A stretch of DNA of 64,000 nucleotides from NCBI RefSeq assembly GCF_000003855.2, contig NW_003101673.1, forward strand, positions 1,069,900 through 1,133,899. The letters are read 5' to 3'. This document shows positions 37,077-46,271 of this stretch, one piece after another. Every line of letters starts with the position of its first letter. The stretch's first letter is position 1. A model generated the notes under the pieces. That model had not been told where the DNA came from. It did no database searches and was given only the letters and a program-made list of their open reading frames with translations. The stretch comes from Blastomyces gilchristii SLH14081 (taxonomy: Eukaryota; Ascomycota; Eurotiomycetes; Onygenales; Ajellomycetaceae). The position numbers were made by a program, and so were the translations under genes.

Positions 37077-38809
37077 CGCGCGCGGCGTTTGGCTGGCCGA
37101 AGCCCAAGAAGCGCTGTCGGTGATCGCAGGAGAAACCCACCACGTCGCTTGTCATCACGATAGCCACGGTACTGGTTGAGTTTAGGCGAGTAGTTAAACT
37201 CCTGGGTCTTTCGCGATGCTAAATCGCGGAGAGAGCTCCCATCACCCACGATTTTTTTAGGAAGAATTTCACGGCGTGTGTTGGACTTCTCAAGATCTTA
37301 CGCTGTAACTACTGCGTCAGCTCATGGATCGGCTTTTTAACTGAGATCGTTCGAAGGCCATCCGACAACCCACGGGGAAATGCAGGATTAGACCCCGTTA
37401 AGGGCTCACTCCACGAATCATCTGTCGGAATCCTAGACGCTTTGTGATGTTAGCTCGAAGCCTAAACTGCTGCTAGCCACAAAAGACGAGCCAAGGCCCT
37501 CTACGTGGCGCGGCTAGGATGGATTTAACGACGACACCTCATTAATATTAATAATTATTATTATTGGTGATGGTTCTGGCGAGCACGGTCATCCCCCAAA
37601 ATCTTCTTGAAAGGGATTGTTGTATATATATCTATCGTTCAGTTGAGCTGTTCGGGGATCGATAAGGCCTGGGACGGAGGAACCGAAGTCAAAAAGATTT
37701 GGATGGAATTTTCGAATTCCTGTGACCCTGGAAGTTACCTAGGTATGGGATGGGAAGTTCTCTCGTCCTGCCTCCCTCCGCTTCCCTGCGTCCATATTTC
37801 CATCGGAGGCTGAAGTTTAATAATAGTTAATAACCTTGGAAACGTGGGAGCTTGGAGATGTGACAGGCTCGGAGAATTAGCCTCGAGTTCGACTTGCGAG
37901 CGTTTTTCTCCGCAAGATTAGATTGGTGTTTAAAGGACAGCCTTAACTATTTATTTCCCTGTCCCGTATGCGGGTTCAAGGAACAAAGAAAGCCCTACTC
38001 TAACTCTATCAAAAACACACGGAACACCGGTATACCCTCTCTCTCGCATAGTGACGAAAATTAGGCCACGCCAGGCCCACAGCAGCAAATGCGGGATGTA
38101 CTGTTACCATCAAGCGAGGCCATAAAACAATCCAATGCTGCGCAGCAGACATCCAACCACACGAAATGTGATTTGGCCCTTAATGTGAAGGATGCGAACG
38201 GTTGTTCAACCAGCAGCGTTTTCCAATTGAGCCAGATTTAGCTCCTTTTCACACCACAATGTTCCCCTTTCGAGATCCAAAGTTCTTCCTACCAGCGTAT
38301 TTCCCCACGACGTTAGAGTAGTATCATATGGTTTCCAACATATATTAAGAAGGAATATTATCAATCCCACACTCTACTCGCTATTCCATGGACAACAGAC
38401 AAACCAGCATACATTCTCCCCATCTCTAGATACACAGGTATCGCACGCACATTCATGCCTTCTTTCCACACTCAAGTCCTTCAAACTAGAGCAGGAGAGG
38501 GCATTGCGGAAATCGGTGCTGTCTACTGCTGAAAAAAAAGCTCCGCTTCTTTGAAGCAATAAAGTGGATAGGCACCATAGTTAACAAAACTGCAGAGCTG
38601 AAATTCCCCCCTTTCAAGTAGCTCGCGAAAAATAACCCGAATAAAATAATATTCATATTCATATGTTCCGCCTGGCGAAGAACATGACCTGACATCTCCA
38701 CCTTTTGCGGGAACATTTCGCTGAAAAATCAGCATCCCATATGGTGTAGCCTATCACCCCTACCACCCTCTTCCACCTTGTATCACCTCTATCACCATCA
38801 TCAGATTAA

Positions 38810-39595
38810 TCAGAGCCATACAGGCCGCAGAGCCGGCCGTTCAATATTTGATGGGGTGCACGTGATATCACGTGATATCACGTTACAGGGCATTTTGGAA
38901 GATTCCGGGAATGGGACCCCTCGTCGACGGCAGTACATCTTCCTCTTTGTGCATGGTGAAAATGTTGGCTGCACAAGCCATATCCATCTCTTATTCGACC
39001 CAAGGGCCGCCGTTCTTTGAGTCCCGTATGAAAGAAGGCGAGAAGGGCCTAATTCACTCGGCAAAGCCATCTTATCTATCCAGAGGACGAGCCTTTGAAT
39101 GATAGATTGTCCTTGCTGGTAGAACAACATGCTCAGATGTGTAGTGCTACCAGCTGGAGGGATTGCCAAACCATATATTGGCTGGCACATGAGAACATTC
39201 TTTGCAATATTGAATATTGCCGCTTCATCCGCTGCTATTAATACATATCTGCCACCATGGGAGTGGGTTGAATATATTTTTCGTCGACAGTGGCCATTGA
39301 ATAGAAGCCCAATACAGACCGGGAGGCAAATCGACGATGTCAAAGCAGCAAGGCATGTATATATATATATAAACATAAACACTGCAGACCCACTCCTGCA
39401 AGTGGTTCCCAATTCCGCCGAGCGGAGCCGTTTGATCATAATTGAGCTCTTTGGAAGTGAAGCTTTGATAGGGCTGGTTGACAAAACACAGGTGGCTTTT
39501 GGTCCCTTAGGTAGTGTATGTATACAATGTTTAGCGCATCGTTGAGTGTGAATCCCAAGGTATTGAAAGTGAGATTTACTTTTTGTGGATGCCAT
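38810..39595 (-). CDS. Hypothetical 261-aa ORF, doubtful
   Basis: The frame is open from MASTKSKSHFQYLG to PALRPVWL. It is the longest unexplained frame in the gene island, but it overlaps a 138-aa frame on the other strand (39129-39545), encodes a TA microsatellite as FIYIYT, and spans the CACGTG palindrome. A hydrophobic stretch (about residues 72-100) could be a membrane segment. I recognise no family. Its composition looks like chance as much as coding. Transcript evidence would decide. Confidence 0.2.
   Translation of the reverse strand: MASTKSKSHFQYLGIHTQRCAKHCIHTLPKGPKATCVLSTSPIKASLPKSSIMIKRLRSAELGTTCRSGSAVFMFIYIYTCLAALTSSICLPVCIGLLFNGHCRRKIYSTHSHGGRYVLIAADEAAIFNIAKNVLMCQPIYGLAIPPAGSTTHLSMLFYQQGQSIIQRLVLWIDKMALPSELGPSRLLSYGTQRTAALGSNKRWIWLVQPTFSPCTKRKMYCRRRGVPFPESSKMPCNVISRDITCTPSNIERPALRPVWL
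38859..38883. promoter_or_regulatory. CACGTG palindrome cluster
   Basis: The 16-bp sequence CACGTGATATCACGTG (38859-38874) is a perfect palindrome carrying two E-boxes, followed directly by ATATCACGT, a second near-complete repeat. CACGTG is the core site for fungal bHLH factors (Cbf1 and SREBP-like). It lies 1.8 kb upstream of the regulator's start and 2.5 kb from the ZIP gene, so any target is uncertain. Confidence 0.45.
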
Positions 39596-40056
39596 TATTT
39601 GGGAACTTCTGGAAATAGAATGAGGGTATGGTTAAAAGCAGGAGGATGTCTGGACCAGCCACATTAAAAGTAATCTTTCTCTTAGGGCTTAGGATCGTCG
39701 AATTGCAGTGGAGTTGGCTTGTTGCGGGCGGACTTAATTCGTGGCTTGAGCGTTGGGAGACCTTGAAATCGGGAGTAAAGTAAGGTTTAGTTCTGGAGCC
39801 TCAATTGCAGCGATGTGTTTACTGTGTAGGAGGAAAATGAGACCTGTTTCCCAGCTGCTTCGATAAATGAACAGTACGTAGTAACTATATACAACTATCA
39901 TTGGTGATGAGAGACAGATCACCGATCAGTCCTCTGGTTGTTCAAGTACGTATCTGATGCCAAGTTAAGCGGACTCACATATTTCTGCTCAAGTTCTCGA
40001 TTCCACAGATGCATTGTCCAGATATGCAGGGTAGTAGCAGCCGTGCCCTATGATAA

Positions 40057-40470
40057 CTAAGTTAAGTATCTAGAAATCTCTATCCGCCGAACACGGTGAA
40101 CGGTGGGTCTCGGTGGGCTGGCAGTGAGCGGATAAATGTCCAATATCCACCCTCCCTGCTCTACTTTTCTACCTTTGGGAGCGAATCCACTGTGGAGTCC
40201 AAAAATAATAACGGAGCGACACGGACCGCTCGATCTCCTCTCTCCTGTCCCCTCGCCGAGTTTTTCGGCTGTGCCCAGTACCTTGCGGACAACAGGATGA
40301 GCCCTAGCCTTCTCCGCCGAGGTTTCCATATGGGCCTTATCGGTGCTGATGGCGTGGCCGAGCAGGCGTTGGGTCTGGAAGAGATCTGATCTCTTCCGGA
40401 GATTCCAAAGATTCTGCTTAACTGCTTGTTTGCCGAGTGCCCGCAAGGTCCTCATGCGAATGGACGACAT
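40057..40470 (-). CDS. Hypothetical 137-aa ORF, doubtful
   Basis: This is an open minus-strand frame, rich in Arg, Lys and Pro (MSSIRMRTLRALGKQAVKQN...). No domain, signal or membrane segment is recognised. An overlapping 97-aa frame exists on the plus strand. It is reported because the stretch would otherwise be unannotated; a chance frame is at least as likely. Confidence 0.15.
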   Translation of the reverse strand: MSSIRMRTLRALGKQAVKQNLWNLRKRSDLFQTQRLLGHAISTDKAHMETSAEKARAHPVVRKVLGTAEKLGEGTGERRSSGPCRSVIIFGLHSGFAPKGRKVEQGGWILDIYPLTASPPRPTVHRVRRIEISRYLT

Positions 40471-40649
40471 GACCTTAGGAAGCTGCCCCAGTTAGTTACA
40501 GATGAATGTGATGCTAAAAAACCTGAACATGATGCAAATTTTTGACTCCCTTTTTTCACACGATGTTCAGCTTTGGAATCATGCCAATCTCTCAACACCA
40601 GAATCATGACATGACTTTGACATGAGTTTCTGAAGAGGTGATCAAGTTT

Positions 40650-40945
40650 TAGTGTACTCCGTAGTTAATATATTAGAATTATATATTGATAATATATGCA
40701 TGAAATGTAATTATTTAAGAATTTAATCATTTAATTTTTTAATATTATATTATAATTAAGAAAAAATTTTAAAACTTGAATATAATCTCAAAATTTAGTA
40801 TTAAAACTGTATATTATTCAAAAAATTGAGTTTTAATATTAAATATAAGTTAAAATTTAATTTCAAACTTAAGTATAATATTAAAAAAATAAATCAAATT
40901 GAATATTATATTCAATTTTGAAATCATATTGAGCTATTTTTTAGT
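40650..40945. repeat. AT-only patch inside the gene island
   Basis: About 290 bp made almost entirely of A and T, with sharp edges against normal DNA on both sides (TACTCCGTAG just before it, AAAGTTCGCATC just after). It could be a fully mutated relic of a short repeat, but I could not find paired inverted ends or a duplication. Confidence 0.45.
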
Positions 40946-41110
40946 CAAAGTTCGCATCACAATTCATTTTTTTGTCTGGAGCTGCTTTATTATTATTATC
41001 CCTCCTGCGGCCGATTCCCTCCTGCGATTAGGGCTGATAATTCTCCTCCGCTTCCCTGCTCCCTCTTAGGGTCGTTTCTTTGACCTGACTCTTGCGTGCA
41101 TTTACCATAC

Positions 41111-41150
41111 ACCTTGCCCTCTAGCTTATCAAGGTGTTCCTGGTACCTTG
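41111..41150. promoter_or_regulatory. Three CAAGGT zinc-response boxes upstream of the ZIP gene
   Basis: ACCTTG (41111-41116), CAAGGT (41130-41135) and ACCTTG (41145-41150) are three copies of the same hexamer in 40 bp, in alternating orientation, 272-311 bp upstream of the ATG at 41422. CAAGGT is the core recognised by Aspergillus ZafA, and ACCTTNAAGGT is the yeast Zap1 element, so this fits induction of a zinc importer under zinc limitation. A TATATATA box follows at about 41217-41226. Confidence 0.7.
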
Positions 41151-41216
41151 GTGGCACGGACACTGCGTTGTCTCTCCCCTTGGTTGAAAATGTGCTCTGT
41201 TTTTGCTTGCATTTTG

Positions 41217-41226
41217 TATATATATA
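41217..41226 (+). promoter_or_regulatory. TATA box of the ZIP gene
   Basis: TATATATA lies about 70 bp downstream of the zinc boxes and about 195 bp upstream of the start codon. The spacing is plausible for a TATA element and a leader of 100-170 nt. Confidence 0.5.
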
Positions 41227-41421
41227 CCTCTATCCAAGTCCAACTATTCTACTTCACTCTCCTTATTATTCTCCCCACAAATCCAATCTCACTAGATATC
41301 TTTTCATTTTGCAGCTAGCTCATGATATCTTCACGATCACAATTTTATTGATCTTGGAATATTCGAAACGTTTATTGAGCTTCGGAGTCTTTCGTCTACT
41401 TCTCATCCAACCAGCCGCAGG

Positions 41422-43344
41422 ATGGTCTCCCGAAGTATCCCCCTACGTATTGCCTTGCTATTGTCATGTATCCCGTTGGTCGCTTCTCAGAGCCTCTCCG
41501 ACTGCCATAACCATGACAGCGTGGTGTATGTTTTTTGCCTCTTGTGTTCCCATCCTTGACCTACATCTCTCTAATAACCTGTTAGGTTCTGTTTCGGGTC
41601 GGATGGGAAGGAAACTCCCATCTCGACTCAGGTAGCCCCCACGATGACCCAGCCAGCCTCAGTGTCGGCTGTCACTACAGAGGCTCCTCAAACGACAGCC
41701 ATTACCGCTTGTCATACACATGAGACAAAGACGTAGGTGTCCCCAAATAAATAACAATCAATCTGGCGGTTGAGTCCCTTGGGACCCAAAAGGGCATAGT
41801 GTCTGGTCCTGCAGGTTCGACGACTAATCTGTGTTTTTTTTTTTTCCATCTAGATTTTGCATAGGAGGGGATGGTTCCGAGGTTGAAGTGTCGGCAACCG
41901 GCACCACCCGCCCTTCGGCGGTTCCAGTAGAGTTCACAGGCTGCCACTATCATGGTGAAACCAGGTTTGTTGTTCCGTGTGCTTTCCCATATTTACTTGC
42001 CTGCGACTACTAAAGGTCTTGAAAGATTTTGCGTAGGGCCCGATGGTGACGAAGTGCAAGTGCTATCCGCAAGCGGAGGCTCCGGCGACGAGCACGGGGG
42101 GAGGCAATCAAGCGGAGAAAATTGTCATTTCCATGGCGGTGTGGAGTAGGTGCCAACAGAGAGGATACCAAATAGTCGACTATCTTGGCTAACCATTTTG
42201 TAGGCATTGCACGGGCAGTGGAGAATCCGAAGCCTCAGCGCCGCCTTCCTGTGAACGAAGGGATCGAGACTACAACATACCGCTTCGAATTGGATCTCTG
42301 TTTGTCATACTTGCCACAAGCGCCATCGCCGTGTTTGGCCCAATGTTGTGGGCTCGATTTTTCAATACGAGTTTGAACGGCGTTCTTTTCACTGTGATTA
42401 AACAGTTTGGCACTGGAGTTATGGTGTCGACTGCGTTTATTCATGTAAGTTCTCTGCAAGGCAGTATGTTATATGGTACGAATATACGTTAACAACCCCG
42501 TAACGTAGTTGCTTACCCATGCACAACTCATCTTCAGCAACCCATGCCTTGGGACTTTAGACTACGAAGCAACCACAGGCGCAATTGCCATGGCCGGAAT
42601 ATTCCTCGCGTTTCTAGTCGATTACGCAGGAAACCGGTTTCTCCTTGCAAGGAAGCTCGACTGCAACCCGCACGCACACTGTGACGTTGAACCACAGCCA
42701 GCTCTAACAAAGTCCGCCAATGGGAGCGACACCGAACCAGCCGCTCCCACACTAGCCAATCTAGGCCACCACCACTCGCTTGCTCGACCAGATGACAAGC
42801 TGAGTGTAGTCATAATGGAAGCAGGAATTATCTTTCACTCAATCAGTGAGTCTAATGGAACTCCTTAGCTCAATTTCCCAAACCTGATGAACCTAAATAT
42901 TCACATTTTCCACTATCAGTAATCGGTCTTACTCTCATCGTCGCCGGGGACTCTGGGTATCTTATCCTCTTCATCGTGATAATCTTCCACCAAATGTTCG
43001 AAGGCCTCGCACTAGGCGCGCGAATCGCCCAGCTGGGAGCCGCCCTCACGCCATCCAAGCTGAGCATGGCGACTGCGTTTGCGCTAATCACGCCAATCGG
43101 CATGGCGATTGGGCTGGGCGTGATCCACCAGTTCAACGGTAACGACCGATCGACCATCATTGCGATTGGCACCCTGGACGCGTTGTCGGCGGGGATCCTG
43201 TCGTGGGTTTCGCTGATTGATATGTGGAGCCATGACTGGCTGGAGGGTGATTTGCGCGATGCGGGAATCTCGAAGACGGGCGTTGGGCTTTTGGGGTTGG
43301 TGGCTGGGATGGTTTTGATGGGTTTGCTAGGGAAATGGGCGTGA
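41422..43344 (+). CDS. ZIP-family zinc transporter with repeated Cys/His ectodomain modules
   Basis: Predicted plasma-membrane Zn(II) importer of 494 aa. Exons: 41422-41525, 41586-41732, 41854-41964, 42026-42145, 42204-42444, 42509-42845, 42920-43344; all introns are GT-AG. A signal peptide (MVSRSIPLRIALLLSCIPLVASQ) precedes a modular ectodomain with CHNH (28-31), CHTH (77-80), CHYH (114-117) and CHFH (154-157), with FCxGxDG following the first three. Eight membrane segments begin at about residue 183. TM4 holds MEAGIIFHSIIIGL and TM5 FHQMFEGLALGARIA, the metal-binding H-S-x3-G and H-x3-EG motifs of ZIP proteins. The cytosolic loop between TM3 and TM4 is short and contains HHH. CAAGGT boxes upstream suggest zinc-responsive control. 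The frame is intact, and the C-terminus GLLGKWA ends right after TM8, as in Zrt1/Zrt2. Confidence 0.93.
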
Positions 43345-43399
43345 TTTCGAATTTTAGATTGTTGATTTTTGCTTAGCGTGTTTTTGGATGGCAATATTA

Positions 43400-44200
43400 G
43401 ATTTGATATTTAGATAGAAGGTTTAGCAGTATAGCAGTGTTTATACCCGTTTTTATATAGATAACACTGGGTATCATCTTCAATTCATAAAAAGAAAGAA
43501 ATAAGATCTGAAGTTAACATCTGCTTCAGAGTTAATTAAATATTTTATCAGTATTTTATTATTCAGAGTATTTATTTTGATTATAACATAAATTCAGAAA
43601 TATGATAATTATTAATTTTTTATTTCTTTCTCTTCTTTATCTTCTGCAGATACACTTGTTAAAAGAGAAGTTAATTTTAAAAAAATATTTTCTCAGTTTC
43701 TTCTCTTTTTCAGCTTTTTATAATTACTAATATAATGATCATCAGCTCTGTAATTAAAGTAGAAATATTTATAAAATATTTTTTAATATTTCTTTACTAT
43801 GAGTGAAGAATCAGAATATTTAAAATTCTTTTTTATATTATTTATACTAAAGCTGTCACAGTACTGTTTAAATTCTATTATTAATAATTTAAAAGAAGTT
43901 CATTATCTTTTTTCTCAAAGTATTGATTTTTTAAATGAATTTAAGAAATCAAGTTAATAATCTCAGTGTAATTAATTAATAAGCTCTGATATTATAATAT
44001 TATTATCTGCACTTTGTAAATCAGTTTCATAAAATAAAGCTGTATTTTTAATTGATTTAAATTATTAATCAACTTCTCTCAATATTCTTTGAATTTTATA
44101 TTAAAATTAAAAGAATTCTTATTACTTTATTAATATAATAAGTTGAATAATTACACTGCTGTAAAGTTATAATTATAGTATCAGATTTCCTCTCTACAGA
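43400..44200. other. AT-rich unassigned repeat remnant right of the gene island
   Basis: Composition switches abruptly from normal to AT-rich at about 43480. CG, CC and GG are almost absent, as in the other mutated repeats. No domain or terminal structure is recognised. MITE M3 is inserted at its right end. Confidence 0.45.
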
Positions 44201-44706
44201 TAGACTGACCGTGTGACCGTGTCTGAGACCAGGACCAGAATTTTTGATAGTCTCATTGCCAATTCAACAGATTTCATTACATAGTACTAACATTAGATAG
44301 TAGTTTCATACTGTTTCAGTGAGACTTACTGTCTACTCTTGTCACATTTTTCAAATAGAACCATGATTTCCACTTCTCAATTTAAATTATTTTTATTGCT
44401 TTAAATGACTTTAAATCTCATTTGAGTGTTATCAAAAAGCATTACTTTTTAAAAAATTAAAAATAGTCTAAAAAAAACCTTAAAATGTCTAAAAATAGTA
44501 ACTTTATGCCAAGAATGAGACTAAATGAAATTAAATGAAATCACTTTCTCATTTTTTTCAAGTCATGGTTTCATTTTGAGATCTGATATATAGTCACTTT
44601 GCATGTTTATTTAATGATTAGTCTCAGCGGGATTCATGCTAAGAAATGTATGGAATCAGATCAAATGAGATCAAACATGAAATTTATAATCTCAGTAGCT
44701 AGTCTA
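44201..44706 (-). mobile_element. hAT-type MITE copy M3
   Basis: It is 506 bp, inverted relative to M2 (starts TAGACTGACCGTGTGACC, ends AGCTAGTCTA). The 8-bp duplications are TCTACAGA (44193-44200) and TCTACAGG (44707-44714), differing by one transition. It is moderately mutated. Confidence 0.9.
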
Positions 44707-44759
44707 TCTACAGGCTGACTGCTTCTATATAAGTGAGGTGTTTGTCAATCACTTAGCAA

Positions 44760-44782
44760 TAGACTGACCGTGTGACCGTGTC
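44760..44782. mobile_element. 23-bp terminal fragment of a hAT/MITE-family element
   Basis: The sequence from TAGACTGACC to CCGTGTC equals the first 23 bp of the family's left end, and a second terminus (TAAACTGATCAGTGAGATC, mutated from TAGACTGGCC...) starts directly at 44783. The simplest reading is that copy B1 inserted 23 bp inside the end of an older family member, whose remainder lies beyond B1 and outside the window. Confidence 0.55.
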
Positions 44783-45183
44783 TAAACTGATCAGTGAGAT
44801 CATGAATTTCACATTTAATCTCATTTAATCTGATCTTATACATTTCTTGATGTGAGTCTTATCAGAATCAAGTTTTAAAAAAATCTGAAAATGAATCATT
44901 TCTGAGAGAAATGATGTGAAAAATGACTAGATTTAATTCAAGAACAGTGAAATAAGAGTAATTTCTTAGAATAAACTGTGAAAGATAATTATTCTTTTAA
45001 AATCAAAATAAGACTAAGACTGAAAATTAAAATCAGTCTCATTCAGTTTATTCAGTAATTACTTATATAATCAGAATTTAGTAATAATTATTAATAATAC
45101 TTGTGAAATAACTAAATACATTCTTGTATAAGTTTATTCTTTACTTTCTTATAAAAACTACACTTCTCTGATATACTGTGATC

Positions 45184-45688
45184 TAGACTGACCGTGTGAC
45201 CGTGTCTGAAATCAGAATCAGATTTTTTAATAGTTTCATTATTAATTCAACTGATCTCATTACACAGTTTTAATATTAGATAGTAGTCTTATACTGTCTC
45301 AGTGAGACTTACTGTCTACTCTTATCACATTTTTTAAATGAGATTATGATTTTCACTTCTTAATTTAAATTATTTTTATTGCTTTAAATGACTTTAAATC
45401 TTATTTGAGCATTATCAAAAAGTGTTACTTTTTAAAAAATTAAAAATAGTCTAAAAGAAATCTTAAAATGTCTAAAAATAGTAACTTTATACTAAGAATG
45501 AAACTAAATGAAATTAAATGAGATCACTTTCTCATTTTTTTCAAGTTATGATTTCATTTAAGATCTGATATATAGTTACTTTACATGTTTTTTTGACAGT
45601 CAGTCTCAGTGAGATTCACATCAAGAAATGTATGAGATCAGATTAAATAAGATTAAATATAAAATTCATGATCTTAGTGATCAGTCTA
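45184..45688 (-). mobile_element. hAT-type MITE copy M4
   Basis: It is 505 bp with perfect 8-bp duplications CTGTGATC at 45176-45183 and 45689-45696. Removing it restores the sequence seen in the intact paralogue at about 47255-47275. It is strongly mutated. Confidence 0.92.
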
Positions 45689-45766
45689 CTGTGATCAGAG
45701 ATATTAAACTATCTGATAATTTCATATTTTATAATCATGAGTTTCTTAATTATTTCTTCTTATAAT

Positions 45767-46271
45767 TAGACTGGCCGCTAAGACTATAAATTTCACATTT
45801 AATTCTATTTAATCTGGTTTTATACATTTCTTAGTGTGAATCCCGCTGGGACTAGTCATTAAAAAAATATGCAAAGTAACTATATATAAGATCTTAAAAT
45901 AGAATCATGACTTGAAAAAAATGAGAAAGTGATCTCATTTAATTTCATTTAGTCTCATTCTTGACATAAAGTTACTATTTTTAGACATTTTAAGGTTTTT
46001 TTAGACTATTTTTAATTTTTTAAAAAGTAACCCTTTTTGATAACACTCAAATGAGATTTAAAGTCATTTAAAGCAATAAAAATAATTTAAATTGAGAAGT
46101 GAAAATTATGATCTTATTTGAAAAATATGATAAGAGTAGATAGTAAGTCTCACTGAGACAGTATAAAACTACTATCTAATATTAAAACTGTGTAATGAGA
46201 TCAGTCAAATTGATAATAAGACTATCAAAAAATCTGGTCCTGATTTCAGACACAGTTACATAGTCAGTCTA
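45767..46271 (+). mobile_element. hAT-type MITE copy M5
   Basis: It is 505 bp, in the same orientation as M2, with perfect 8-bp duplications CTTATAAT at 45759-45766 and 46272-46279. It sits only 78 bp from M4, within B1. Confidence 0.92.

Larger units (their letters stand above)
37077..41095. other. Long intergenic region between the regulator and the ZIP gene
   Basis: About 4 kb of normal-composition DNA with no gene I can support strongly. It contains the 5' region of the regulator, an ATT run (37541-37566), a CACGTG palindrome (38859-38883), a short TA run (39358-39370) and a 290-bp AT-only patch (40650-40940). Two open frames (38810-39595 and 40057-40470, both minus) are listed separately with low confidence. 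A non-coding transcript cannot be excluded. Confidence 0.5.

Noticed and set aside
39129..39545. 138-aa plus-strand frame
   Set aside because: It overlaps a longer minus-strand frame, encodes a TA repeat as YIYIN, has no domain, and the region has no coding signal I trust.
41096..41635. 179-aa frame overlapping the ZIP promoter and first exon
   Set aside because: It crosses the zinc boxes, TATA box and intron 1, and is in a different frame from the signal peptide.
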